From Pseudomonas synxantha BG33R (lineage in GTDB: Bacteria > Pseudomonadota > Gammaproteobacteria > Pseudomonadales > Pseudomonadaceae): 64,000 nucleotides of DNA. The position numbers and the translations under genes were made by a program. Positions within the stretch are counted from its first letter, which is position 1. Each line of letters starts with the position of its first letter. Shown one piece after another: positions 20,742 to 29,228 of this stretch. The notes below the pieces were generated by a model. It saw nothing but the letters and a program-made list of their open reading frames with translations. It had not been told where the DNA came from and did not search any database. The stretch is from positions 3,351,674 to 3,415,673 of the forward strand of contig NZ_CM001514.1 of the NCBI RefSeq assembly GCF_000263715.2, read 5' to 3'.

Positions 20742-20981
20742 ATGACCGTACGCATCGAAAATCATCTGTGCTACTTCACGCTCGACGAAAACGGCCAGGA
20801 ACAAAGCCTGCCCGCCACCCGAGTGACCATCCTTACCGATCACGACAAAGCCATGTCTTATCTGGAATTGGCGGGTTCTCGCATCTACATCACCGAAGCC
20901 GAGGCGGACGCCCTGACGGTTGAAGGCGCCACCGATGGCCGTCAGCATGTGAAGGCCGACGAACCGGGTTCGGTGATTTAA
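20742..20981 (+). CDS. DUF3203 family protein
   Basis: 79 residues, acidic and soluble. The pattern TRVTILTDHDKAMSYLELAGSRIYITEAEADALTV is that of the small Pseudomonas family DUF3203, of unknown function. It is divergent from the MgtC-like gene, with 118 bp between their starts. Confidence 0.82.
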   Translation: MTVRIENHLCYFTLDENGQEQSLPATRVTILTDHDKAMSYLELAGSRIYITEAEADALTVEGATDGRQHVKADEPGSVI

Positions 20982-21165
20982 TTGATCTGCGTCAGCCCCT
21001 GCGATCGATCGCTGCACCTTATTGACGCTGGGGTGCAGCACATTGACGCAGACGGATACATCCAGCCCATCTGATCCGCTTTATATCGCCCTAGCTGAGT
21101 CTGTTATGCAAACAGCCCGTCGCCCATAGTGCATTGGCCTGATGGAGGCTGATGAGCGAACGACC

Positions 21166-22575
21166 ATGAGCGAACGAATCCCAACCGTGGAAACCTTTGA
21201 GCCCATACACCCAAAGAAGGTGAAGGCCAAATCCAGCGATAACCTGATCCATACCCGCAGCTTTACCGGCCTGTTCCGCACCTTGCGTGTCAGCGGAGCG
21301 GCTTTGCTGTTCCTGGCCTTTTTCGGCACCGTTTGGCTGAACTGGGGTGGGCGCCAGGCCGTGCTGTGGGACCTGGCGCACAGCAAGTTCCACATTTTCG
21401 GCGCCACCTTCTGGCCGCAGGACTTTATCCTGCTCTCGGCGCTGCTGATCATCTGTGCCTTCGGCCTGTTTGCGATCACGGTGTTTGCCGGCCGCGTCTG
21501 GTGCGGCTATACCTGCCCGCAAAGCTCGTTCACGTGGCTGTTCATGTGGTGTGAAAAGATCACCGAGGGCGAGCGCAACCAGCGTATCAAGCTGCAGGCG
21601 GCCCCGTGGAGCCTGAACAAACTCGCGCGACGCTCAGCCAAACATACGCTGTGGCTGGGCATCAGCGTGCTGACCGGGCTGACCTTTGTCGGCTACTTCA
21701 CGCCCATCCGTCCTCTCGCCGTCGAACTGCTGACCTGGCAAATCGGCGGGGTGAGCCTGTTCTGGGTGCTGTTTTTCACCGGCGCTACCTACATCAATGC
21801 CGGCTGGTTACGCGAAGCGGTGTGCATGCATATGTGCCCGTATGCGCGATTCCAAAGCGTGATGTTTGATAAAGACACCCTGACCATTTCCTACAATACC
21901 GCCCGCGGCGAACGCCGTGGCCCGCGCAAACGCGAAGTGCAGCCAGCCGATGCAGGGCTCGGTGATTGCATTGATTGCCAGCTGTGCGTGCAGGTGTGCC
22001 CTACCGGCATCGATATCCGCGACGGCCTGCAAATGGAATGTATCGGCTGCGCGGCCTGCATTGATGCCTGCGACTCGATCATGGACAAAATGGGCTATGC
22101 CCGTGGTTTGGTGAGCTACACCAGTGAACACCAACTGCAGGGTGGCAAGACTCATCTGCTCAGGCCGCGCCTGATCGGCTACAGTGCCGTACTGCTGGTA
22201 ATGATTGCCGCGTTGGTGGTGGCCTTGATTGAACGGCCGATGGTGTCGCTGGATGTCACCAAGGACCGCGGCATGTTTCGCGAAAACAGCCAGGGTTTGA
22301 TCGAGAACATCTACAGCCTCAAGGTCATCAACAAGACCCAGCAACGCCAGGACTATCGGGTGGAGCTGGTGGATGCCGATGGGTTCCAGTTGCAGGGCAA
22401 GACCCGGCTCAGCCTCGCGCCCGGAGAAATCGTCGATATACCGGTGTCAGTGGCACTGCTGGCCGATAAGCCGGCGAGCAGCTCGCAGAGCCTGCGCTTC
22501 AAGGTGACAGATGTGGATGAGCCCTGGATCTACAGCGCGGCGGACAGTCGCTTCGTCGCACCGTTGAACCGCTGA
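21166..22575 (+). CDS. ccoG: Cytochrome c oxidase accessory protein CcoG (FixG family)
   Basis: 469 residues from the ATG at 21166. Five membrane segments surround a polyferredoxin region with two 4Fe-4S motifs, CIDCQLCVQVCP and CIGCAACIDACD; an Ig-like FixG C-terminal domain follows. CcoG is a copper reductase needed for assembly of cbb3 oxidases. An in-frame ATG at 21142 exists, but family members start near MSxxIP. GGAGG (21144-21148) is 17 bases from the chosen start, and a 12-bp near-tandem duplication lies between them. No ccoNOPQ genes are adjacent and no FNR/ANR box is seen, so this is an orphan copy. Confidence 0.92.
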   Translation: MSERIPTVETFEPIHPKKVKAKSSDNLIHTRSFTGLFRTLRVSGAALLFLAFFGTVWLNWGGRQAVLWDLAHSKFHIFGATFWPQDFILLSALLIICAFGLFAITVFAGRVWCGYTCPQSSFTWLFMWCEKITEGERNQRIKLQAAPWSLNKLARRSAKHTLWLGISVLTGLTFVGYFTPIRPLAVELLTWQIGGVSLFWVLFFTGATYINAGWLREAVCMHMCPYARFQSVMFDKDTLTISYNTARGERRGPRKREVQPADAGLGDCIDCQLCVQVCPTGIDIRDGLQMECIGCAACIDACDSIMDKMGYARGLVSYTSEHQLQGGKTHLLRPRLIGYSAVLLVMIAALVVALIERPMVSLDVTKDRGMFRENSQGLIENIYSLKVINKTQQRQDYRVELVDADGFQLQGKTRLSLAPGEIVDIPVSVALLADKPASSSQSLRFKVTDVDEPWIYSAADSRFVAPLNR

Positions 22576-22586
22576 CAATCCGCCAA

Positions 22587-22967
22587 TGTGGGAGGGGGCT
22601 TGCTCCAGGTAGCCGTAAGCCAGTTAAACCTGTATTGACTGACACACCCTGATCGGGGCATGGGTATTTACATAACTTTGCAGCTGCCGCACACCCCGTA
22701 ACTACGATGCGAAGCGAGCCGCTCTTGATCTTGATCTGCTTTTGATCTTAAGCGCCCCGTCAAACCACGCTGTCGGATTACGGGTACACCGAGCCTGAGC
22801 GAGGTGCCGAGTGGTGGGGCAAGAGCGTTTTGCTTACTTTGCCGCTTTTGCAAAGCGAGCCGCCGTCAGGGCGGAACCCTAAGTGGCCGTTACCGCAGCA
22901 ATGGATATGTACTCGGTATAACTGGGTCGGCTGCCTGGCCGCCTTCGCGAGCAAGCCCGCTCCCACA
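22587..22967 (+). repeat. REP-bounded intergenic repeat, copy A
   Basis: A 381-bp segment bounded by inverted REP-like ends, TGTGGGAGGGGGCTTGCTCC (22587-22606) and GAGCAAGCCCGCTCCCACA (22949-22967). Its interior, for example GATGCGAAGCGAGCCGCTCTTG and GAGGTGCCGAGTGGTGGGGC, is closely matched by the segment at 56921-57411 in the same orientation. Three hairpins near the 3' side (22821-22849, 22860-22874, 22887-22904) are kept in both copies with compensatory changes. It has no coding frame I would accept. Confidence 0.8.
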
Positions 22968-23142
22968 TTTGGATCTCGGAGCATCAGATAGATATGCGCT
23001 GGCTGACTGGTCGTCACGGGAGCAAGCTCCCTCGCCACAGGTACAGCGCCGAACCAAAAATGTGTAGATACCTATGCTAATCGTGGGCAAGCTCCCACAC
23101 ACACTTACCCGGCGTACAGACTGAAAACTGTTTAAGGCTGCC
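22968..23142. other. Intergenic remainder with REP fragments
   Basis: Between repeat copy A and the MocR gene lie degenerate REP-like pieces: GGGAGCAAGCTCCCTCGCC near 23020-23038 and GTGGG-CAAGCT-CCCAC near 23083-23098. No coding or other signal is seen. Confidence 0.6.
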
Positions 23143-24552
23143 ATGAAACGCTACGAAAAATTCGCCGATGACATCGCAGAACTGATCCGCTCCGGCGTCC
23201 TTGGCCCAGGTCAGCGCGTACCGTCGGTGCGCTATGCCAGCCAGACCTACGGCGTCAGCCCGTCTACCGTGTTCCAAGCGTACTACTTGCTGGAACGCCG
23301 TGGCCTGATTCGCGCGCGGCCGCGTTCGGGCTACTTCGTCAACACCCATGCACCGAGCCCGTTTTCCGAGCCAGTGGTGAGCGAGCAGGTGCATGAGTCC
23401 ACCCATGTGGACGTCAGTGAATTGGTGTTTTCGGTACTCGATTCCATCAAAGACCCTAATACAGTGCCCTTCGGCTCGGCCTTCCCCAGCCCGATGCTGT
23501 TCCCGTTGCCGCGCCTGGCCCGCTCCCTGGCCAGCGCCAGCCGCGAAATGGACCCGCGCCTGGTGGTCACCGACATGTCGCCGGGCAACCCGCAACTGCG
23601 CCGGCAGATTGCCCTGCGCTACATGGTCGGCGGCCTGATGCTGCCCATGGAGGAGCTGCTGATCACCAACGGTGCCCTGGAAGCGCTGAACCTGTGCCTG
23701 CAAGCCGTGACTGAACCGGGCGACCTGGTTGCCATCGAGGCACCGGCGTTCTACGCCTGCCTGCAAGTGCTGGAGCGCCTGAAACTCAAGGCCGTGGAAA
23801 TCCCGGTGCACCCGCGCGATGGCATTGACCTGAACGCCTTGGCACAAAGTCTTGAGCGCTACCCAATCAAGGCCTGCTGGACCATGACCAGCTTCCAGAA
23901 CCCCATGGGCGCCACCCTGCCCGAAGCCAAAAAACAGGCGCTGGTAGAGCTGTTGCGCAGCCATCAGGTGCCGTTGATCGAAGATGATGTCTATGCCGAG
24001 TTGTACTACGGGCAACACGCGCCAAAACCGGCCAAGGCGTTTGATACCGAAGGGCTGGTGATGCACTGCGGTTCCTTTGCCAAGAGCCTGGCACCGGGCT
24101 ACCGCGTCGGCTGGGTCGCGGCCGGGCGCTTTGCGCAGAAGGTCGAGCGCCTGAAACTGATGACCTCGCTGTGCCCGTCGATGCCGGCCCAGGCGGCGAT
24201 CGCCGACTACCTGCAACACGGCGGTTATGACCGGCATCTGCGCAAATTGCGCTATGCCCTGGAAGAACAGCAAAGCGCCATGCTGGCGGCCATCGCCCGC
24301 TACTTCCCGGCCCAGACACGGGTCAGCCAGCCGGCGGGCGGTTATTTTCTGTGGTTGGAATTGCCGGAGCAAACCGACTCGCTGAAATTGTTCCAGATGG
24401 CCCTGGCCCAGGGCATCAGCATCGCACCGGGGCCGATTTTTTCAGCGACCCAGCGCTTCAGAAACTGCATACGCTTGAACTATGGCAGCCCATGGAACGA
24501 GGCCTCGGAAAAAGCCATGGAGACATTGGGACGGATTGTGCGGTCTTTTTAA
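23143..24552 (+). CDS. MocR-type regulator: GntR helix-turn-helix fused to class I aminotransferase fold
   Basis: 469 residues. Residues 1-70 are a GntR winged helix, with GPGQRVPSVRYASQTYGVSPSTVFQAYYLLERRG. Residues about 90-465 have the fold-type I PLP enzyme pattern, including FQNPMGATLP, IEDDVYAELYYG and SFAKSLAPGYRVGW, whose Lys (near residue 314) would bind PLP. Such proteins regulate adjacent or metabolic genes in response to PLP or amino compounds. Its 3' end overlaps the convergent SDR gene by 4 bp. Its target is not evident. Confidence 0.93.
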   Translation: MKRYEKFADDIAELIRSGVLGPGQRVPSVRYASQTYGVSPSTVFQAYYLLERRGLIRARPRSGYFVNTHAPSPFSEPVVSEQVHESTHVDVSELVFSVLDSIKDPNTVPFGSAFPSPMLFPLPRLARSLASASREMDPRLVVTDMSPGNPQLRRQIALRYMVGGLMLPMEELLITNGALEALNLCLQAVTEPGDLVAIEAPAFYACLQVLERLKLKAVEIPVHPRDGIDLNALAQSLERYPIKACWTMTSFQNPMGATLPEAKKQALVELLRSHQVPLIEDDVYAELYYGQHAPKPAKAFDTEGLVMHCGSFAKSLAPGYRVGWVAAGRFAQKVERLKLMTSLCPSMPAQAAIADYLQHGGYDRHLRKLRYALEEQQSAMLAAIARYFPAQTRVSQPAGGYFLWLELPEQTDSLKLFQMALAQGISIAPGPIFSATQRFRNCIRLNYGSPWNEASEKAMETLGRIVRSF

Positions 24553-25295
24553 CGACCGCCGCCCAAGTCGAGGAATGTGCCGGTGGCGTATGAAGCCTTG
24601 TCCGACAGCAACCAGATTATCGCCTCAGCCACTTCATCCGGACGCCCGCCACGCGCCATGGGGATACCGGACTCCAACTTGCTGACGCGGTCCGGGTCGC
24701 CGCTCAGGGCGTGGAAATCGGTAAAGATATAACCAGGGCGTACCGCGTTGACTCGAATGCCTTCACCCGCGACCTCTTTGGACAGACCGAGGGTGAAGGT
24801 ATCCAGCGCGCCCTTGGACGCTGCGTAGTCCACATACTCACCTGGCGACCCCAGCCGCGCCGCCACCGACGACACGTTGACGATACTGCCACCCTGCCCG
24901 CCATGCCGAGGCGACATACGCAGCACCGCGTGCTTGGCGCACAGGATCGGGCCCAGCACGTTGGTCTTCATGATCTTCAGGATACGAAACTCGGACATCT
25001 CGTCGACCCGCGACTTTTGCCCCACAGTACCGGCGTTATTGACCAGCGCCGTGACACGCCCCAATTCGGCATCCACGCGATTGAACAGCGCTATCACTTC
25101 ATCTTCGATGCTGACATCAGCGCGCACCGCAATGGCCTGGGCGCCGAGGCCGCGCACTTGTTCAAGCACAGCCTGGGCAGCCTTCTCGTCCGACTGATAG
25201 TTAATGCAGATGCGATAACCTTCGCGAGCGGCCAGCAAGGCCGTCTCGGCGCCAATCCCACGGCTGCCTCCGGTGATGATGACAACTTTGTCCAT
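24549..25295 (-). CDS. SDR family NAD(P)-dependent oxidoreductase
   Basis: 248 residues from the ATG at 25295, which has CAGGAGA eight bases upstream. The Rossmann motif TGGSRGIG, the NNAG motif (ALVNNAGTVG), the catalytic Ser in VNVSSVAARLG and the YAASK active site are all present. The C-terminal VRPGYIFTDFHA and DEVAEAIIWLLSDKASYATGTFLDLGGG are typical of classical SDRs similar to glucose or ribitol dehydrogenases and E. coli YgfF. The substrate is unknown. Confidence 0.92.
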   Translation of the reverse strand: MDKVVIITGGSRGIGAETALLAAREGYRICINYQSDEKAAQAVLEQVRGLGAQAIAVRADVSIEDEVIALFNRVDAELGRVTALVNNAGTVGQKSRVDEMSEFRILKIMKTNVLGPILCAKHAVLRMSPRHGGQGGSIVNVSSVAARLGSPGEYVDYAASKGALDTFTLGLSKEVAGEGIRVNAVRPGYIFTDFHALSGDPDRVSKLESGIPMARGGRPDEVAEAIIWLLSDKASYATGTFLDLGGGR

Positions 25296-25349
25296 GGCTA
25301 CGGTCTCCTGATTCAACCTGATGGTTAGGGTTGGATCCAAGAATACCCG

Positions 25350-27446
25350 TCACTGATGGCTTTTGTCAGGCGCTGGCGCATCTTCGCCGGCGAGGATGTT
25401 TGCCATGAAACTGTCGGCCGGCAATGGATGCCCCAACAAATAGCCTTGCAAGGAATCACACCCCAGGCGGGTAAGGAAATTTTGCTGCGCATCGGTTTCC
25501 ACGCCTTCGGCAACGATCCGCAAGTCCAGGGCCTGGCCGAGGGCGACGATGGCCGAGACGATGGCGGCGTCGTCGCTGTCGTGCTCCAGGTCGCGTACAA
25601 AGCCGCGGTCGATCTTCAACTCGTTGGCCGGCAGGCGCTTGAGGTACATCAGGCTGGAGTAACCGGTGCCAAAGTCATCGATGGACAGGTCCACGCCCAT
25701 GTCCGAGAGCTGCTGCAATACCGTCATGCTCGCATCGGCATCGCTCATGGCAGTGGTCTCGGTGATCTCCAGCGTGAGGCTGTTGGCGGGTAATTGGTGG
25801 CGCTCCAGAGCAGCCGCAACACTGTTGACCAACCCGGCATGACAGAACTGCAGCGCCGAAAGATTCACGGCGATGCGCCAGCGCTGATAACCCTGTGCGT
25901 ACCACAGGCTCATCTGGCGGCAGGCTTCGTCGAGTACCCATTCACCGATGGCAATGATCAGCCCGGTTTTCTCCGCCAGCGCGATAAAAGCTGCCGGCAG
26001 CAGCAAGCCTTGTTGCGGATGCTCCCAGCGCAACAACGCCTCGGCCCCCACGGCAATACCGCTCACCGCATCGAACTTGGGCTGGTAATACAAGCGAAAC
26101 TCGCCGTGTTCGAGGGCATTGCGCAGGTCCTGCAACAATTGCAGTTGCTTGCGCGCATTGGTGTTCATTGACGCATCGAAGAAGCTGTAGCCGTTCTTGC
26201 CCATGCCCTTGGCGTGATACATCGCCGCGTCGGCGTTCATCAACAGCTCCTGGGGGTTATTACCGTTGCCCGGGAACATGGCGATACCGATACTCGCGGA
26301 GATTTTCAGCTCATGCTCGGCCACCGTGAAAGCGCGATTGATCAGACCGACCTGACGCTCGGCCAGGCCCATGGCATCGTCCGGCTGGGTCAATTGCACC
26401 AGCAACACGAACTCGTCACCGCCAATACGGGCCAGGGTGTCCTGGCTGCGCAAGTCCTCGCGCAGACGTAGGCCAACCTCGCGCAGCAGTTGATCGCCCA
26501 TGTGATGACCGAAGGCATCGTTGACCGGCTTGAAGCCGTCCAGGTCGATAAACATCAGCGCAAAGCAACCGCCCTGCTCGTACACCGCCTGAATGCCTTG
26601 TTGAATGCGATCCGCCAGCAGTGTGCGATTGGGCAAGCCGGTGAGCATGTCGTGCAGTGCCAGGTGGGTCAGTTCCTGGTTGGCCAGGGTCAAGGAATCG
26701 GCGAGTACAGCGGTGCGCGCCTCCAGGCGGGCATCCAGCAAGGAGGTCAACAACGCTATGACCAACACCGCCAGGGAGGTCACCAAGACCAGGTTATCCA
26801 GGCCCTTGCCGCTCAAGCCCGTTAGCGCGGCACCGCAGAAACTGTCATCGGCAAACTGCGCCGCGGCCATCCCGGTGTAGTGCATGCCGACAATGGCCAC
26901 GCCCATCACCACCGCCGCCGCACCCCGCGCCAGGCGCACGTAAGGCGTATTGCGACGCAGGTTGAAGGCGATCCACAGTGCGGCGCCGGAGGCCATTACC
27001 GCGATCAACAACGAAGCGCCGAACAAGGTCGGGTCGTAGTCGATACCCGGGGTCATGCGCATCGCTGCCATGCCGGTGTAGTGCATGCTGGCGATACCGG
27101 CACCCATCACCAGCGCACCGAACGCCAGTTGCCAGGCCGGCAGACGTGGCTGGCTGACCAGCCATAAGGCGAAGCCACTGGATAACACGGCGATCAGCAA
27201 CGACAACGCGGTGATGCCCAGGTCAAACCCAATGGCAAACGGCAGGCGCAGCGCCAACATGCCGATAAAGTGCATGGACCAGATACCCACCCCCATGGCC
27301 GCTGCGCCGCCGGTAATCCATAGATAAACGGCACGCCCCTTCGTCGTAGCGATACGCCCGGCCAGGTCCAACGCGGTGTAGGACGCCAGCATTGCAACGC
27401 ACAGGGAAATAACGACCAGGGAGGTTGAATAGCTACCGATCAACAT
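25350..27446 (-). CDS. MHYT-GGDEF-EAL c-di-GMP signalling protein
   Basis: 698 residues. Residues about 1-240 are a seven-segment MHYT sensor with repeated M-H-Y/F-x-G motifs (SMHFIGMLA, SMHYTGMAAMR, GMHYTGMAAAQF) thought to bind copper or a gas ligand. Residues about 255-420 are a GGDEF domain with intact ARIGGDEFVLL. Residues about 435-685 are an EAL domain with GAEALLRW, NLSALQF, LEITE and IDDFGTGYSS, which indicate an active phosphodiesterase. It can thus be bifunctional for cyclic di-GMP. Confidence 0.95.
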   Translation of the reverse strand: MLIGSYSTSLVVISLCVAMLASYTALDLAGRIATTKGRAVYLWITGGAAAMGVGIWSMHFIGMLALRLPFAIGFDLGITALSLLIAVLSSGFALWLVSQPRLPAWQLAFGALVMGAGIASMHYTGMAAMRMTPGIDYDPTLFGASLLIAVMASGAALWIAFNLRRNTPYVRLARGAAAVVMGVAIVGMHYTGMAAAQFADDSFCGAALTGLSGKGLDNLVLVTSLAVLVIALLTSLLDARLEARTAVLADSLTLANQELTHLALHDMLTGLPNRTLLADRIQQGIQAVYEQGGCFALMFIDLDGFKPVNDAFGHHMGDQLLREVGLRLREDLRSQDTLARIGGDEFVLLVQLTQPDDAMGLAERQVGLINRAFTVAEHELKISASIGIAMFPGNGNNPQELLMNADAAMYHAKGMGKNGYSFFDASMNTNARKQLQLLQDLRNALEHGEFRLYYQPKFDAVSGIAVGAEALLRWEHPQQGLLLPAAFIALAEKTGLIIAIGEWVLDEACRQMSLWYAQGYQRWRIAVNLSALQFCHAGLVNSVAAALERHQLPANSLTLEITETTAMSDADASMTVLQQLSDMGVDLSIDDFGTGYSSLMYLKRLPANELKIDRGFVRDLEHDSDDAAIVSAIVALGQALDLRIVAEGVETDAQQNFLTRLGCDSLQGYLLGHPLPADSFMANILAGEDAPAPDKSHQ

Positions 27447-27627
27447 GGGACTTCTCGCAGGCTACAGGGCGTAAAAGCCCGTGCCGAGTGGCAAAGCGGG
27501 CGATTGTAGCGAGAATGATTCTGGGGCAGGTGATTAATTAAGCAGATAGCCATTAGTCATTTTTTGGCGTCAATCTGCTGGCTTAATGCGGGTATTTTTC
27601 AATACCTGTGGGAGGGGGCCTCTCCAC

Positions 27628-27727
27628 TGTAGGAGCGAGCTTGCTTGCGAAGATCGTCAACGATGACGTGCGAAACCGGGGAAACGCGGTGTCGGTGTGT
27701 TCTTCGCGAGCAAGCTCGCTCCTACAG
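27628..27727. repeat. REPIN upstream of the MHYT gene
   Basis: Inverted arms TGTAGGAGCGAGCTTGCTTGCGAAGA (positions 27628-27653, key part GGAGCGAGCTTGC) and its partner ending CTCGCTCCTACA at 27727 enclose about 50 bp. A half REP of another type, GTGGGAGGGGGCC, precedes it at 27608-27620. It lies between the opmB 3' end and the start of the MHYT gene. The rest of 27447-27627 holds an AT-rich stretch that may contain the MHYT promoter. Confidence 0.85.
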
Positions 27728-27744
27728 GATGCGCAGGTATTCGC

Positions 27745-29172
27745 TCACTCCTTCTCGGCAAGAGACGTCTGGCCATCCCAGCCACCGCCCAACGCCGCAA
27801 TCAACTGCACACTCGCCACCAGCCGCGACTGCAACAAGGTCAACACTGTGCGCTCGTTGCTCAGGGCCGTCGCCTGCACAGTCACCACATCCAGGTAAGC
27901 GATCAAACCCGCCTTGTACTGGTTCTCGGTCAAGCGCAACGACTCACGCGCCGATTCCAGCGCTTCATTGCTGACCACAGCCTCGTCCGCCAGCACCTTG
28001 AGTTGCACCATGTAGTTTTCCACTTCACGGAACCCATCCAGTACGGTCTGGCGGTACTTGGCCACGGTCTCGTCATAGCTGGCCACGGTGCGATCGACTT
28101 CCGCCGAGCGCTGGCCGCCATCGAACAGGGTCATGGCCAGTTTCGGCCCCACCGACCAGAAGCGGTTCGGCAGGCTGATCCAGTCCTCATAGGTGCTGCT
28201 GGAATAGCCGCCCTGCAAGCTCAGGCTGAGATCCGGGTAATAGGCCGCCTTGGCCACGCCGATGTTGGCGTTGGCGGCGATCACCGAGCGTTCGGCCGAG
28301 GCAATATCGGGGCGACGTTCCAGCAACTGGGACGGCAGGCTCACCGGTATTTGCGGCAGCGCTGGAATGTCTTTGCTCACCGCCAGGTTGAAGTTGGCCG
28401 GGGCTTCGCCAATCAGCACGGCAATGGCGTTTTCCAGTTGGGCGCGCTGCCAGATCAGGTCGATCAGGCTGGCCTGGGTGGTCTTGAGCTGGGTTTGCGC
28501 CTGGGCGATGGCATCCTTGCCGGCCACCCCGGCGCGGTATTGGTTTTCGGTCATTTTCAACGAGCGCTGGTAAGTGTCCAGCGTGGCTTGCAGCAGGCGC
28601 GTCTGTTCGTCCATGACCCGCAGTTGCAGGTAGCTTTGCACCAGTTCTGACTGTTGGCTCAGGCGCATCGCGGCCAGATCTGCCGAGCTGGCCTCGGCGC
28701 TGGCTTCATTGGCCTCTAGTCCACGGCGCAACTTGCCCCAGATATCGGCTTCCCAGCTCACGCCCAACTGCGCATTGAGGGTGTCGCGGATACCACTGCT
28801 GGAACTGCTGAGGCTGGCGCTGCTGCTGCCGGTACCCTGGCTGGCGCGGGTTTTACCCACGCTCAGATCGACGCTGGGGTAAAACGCCCCGCGGGAACTG
28901 CGCACCAGCGCCTTGGCCTGGCGAAAGCGCGCTTCGGCCTGGGCAACGGTCTGGTTGGACGTGTTGAGGCGCTCTACCAGCTCATTGAGTTGGCGGTCGC
29001 CATACAGCTCCCACCAGGCGCCACGGGCCAGGGAATCGCTGGGGTTGGCCTGGCGCCAGCCCTGGGCTTCTTTGAACTGCACCGGTTCGATGACCTCCGG
29101 GCGCTTGTAGTCAGGGCCAATGGCGCAGGCGCTGAGCAACACCCCACACATCATCACGGCCAATAACTTCAT
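27745..29172 (-). CDS. opmB: RND efflux outer-membrane lipoprotein OpmB-like
   Basis: 475 residues from the ATG at 29172. This start places the lipoprotein signal MKLLAVMMCGVLLSAC at the N-terminus, with lipobox LSAC. The rest is a TolC/OprM-type protein with two outer-membrane efflux repeats. It forms the outer channel for MuxABC. No ribosome site precedes this ATG. An alternative ATG at 29232 overlaps the muxC stop (ATGA) and would add 20 residues encoded largely by a REP palindrome, so translation may actually begin by coupling there. Confidence 0.92.
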   Translation of the reverse strand: MKLLAVMMCGVLLSACAIGPDYKRPEVIEPVQFKEAQGWRQANPSDSLARGAWWELYGDRQLNELVERLNTSNQTVAQAEARFRQAKALVRSSRGAFYPSVDLSVGKTRASQGTGSSSASLSSSSSGIRDTLNAQLGVSWEADIWGKLRRGLEANEASAEASSADLAAMRLSQQSELVQSYLQLRVMDEQTRLLQATLDTYQRSLKMTENQYRAGVAGKDAIAQAQTQLKTTQASLIDLIWQRAQLENAIAVLIGEAPANFNLAVSKDIPALPQIPVSLPSQLLERRPDIASAERSVIAANANIGVAKAAYYPDLSLSLQGGYSSSTYEDWISLPNRFWSVGPKLAMTLFDGGQRSAEVDRTVASYDETVAKYRQTVLDGFREVENYMVQLKVLADEAVVSNEALESARESLRLTENQYKAGLIAYLDVVTVQATALSNERTVLTLLQSRLVASVQLIAALGGGWDGQTSLAEKE

Positions 29173-29179
29173 TGTGTTG

Positions 29180-29211
29180 TTGTGGCGAGAGAGCTTGCTC
29201 CCTCGCCACAA
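29180..29211. repeat. REP-like palindrome at the muxC-opmB junction
   Basis: TTGTGGCGAG (29180-29189) and CTCGCCACAA (29202-29211) flank a further pairable core with AGAGCTTGCTC. It would form a long hairpin in the mRNA between the muxC stop and the opmB lipoprotein start. Confidence 0.8.
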
Positions 29212-29228
29212 TAATTTGGTTGAATCGG

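Noticed and set aside
20982..21165. ANR/FNR box for ccoG
   Set aside because: No TTGAT-N4-ATCAA-like palindrome is present; the TTGAC pieces are not paired.
22668..23144. Small frames in the 22.6-23.1 kb gap
   Set aside because: They lie inside the REP-bounded repeat and match nothing but its second copy; conservation follows RNA stems, not codons.
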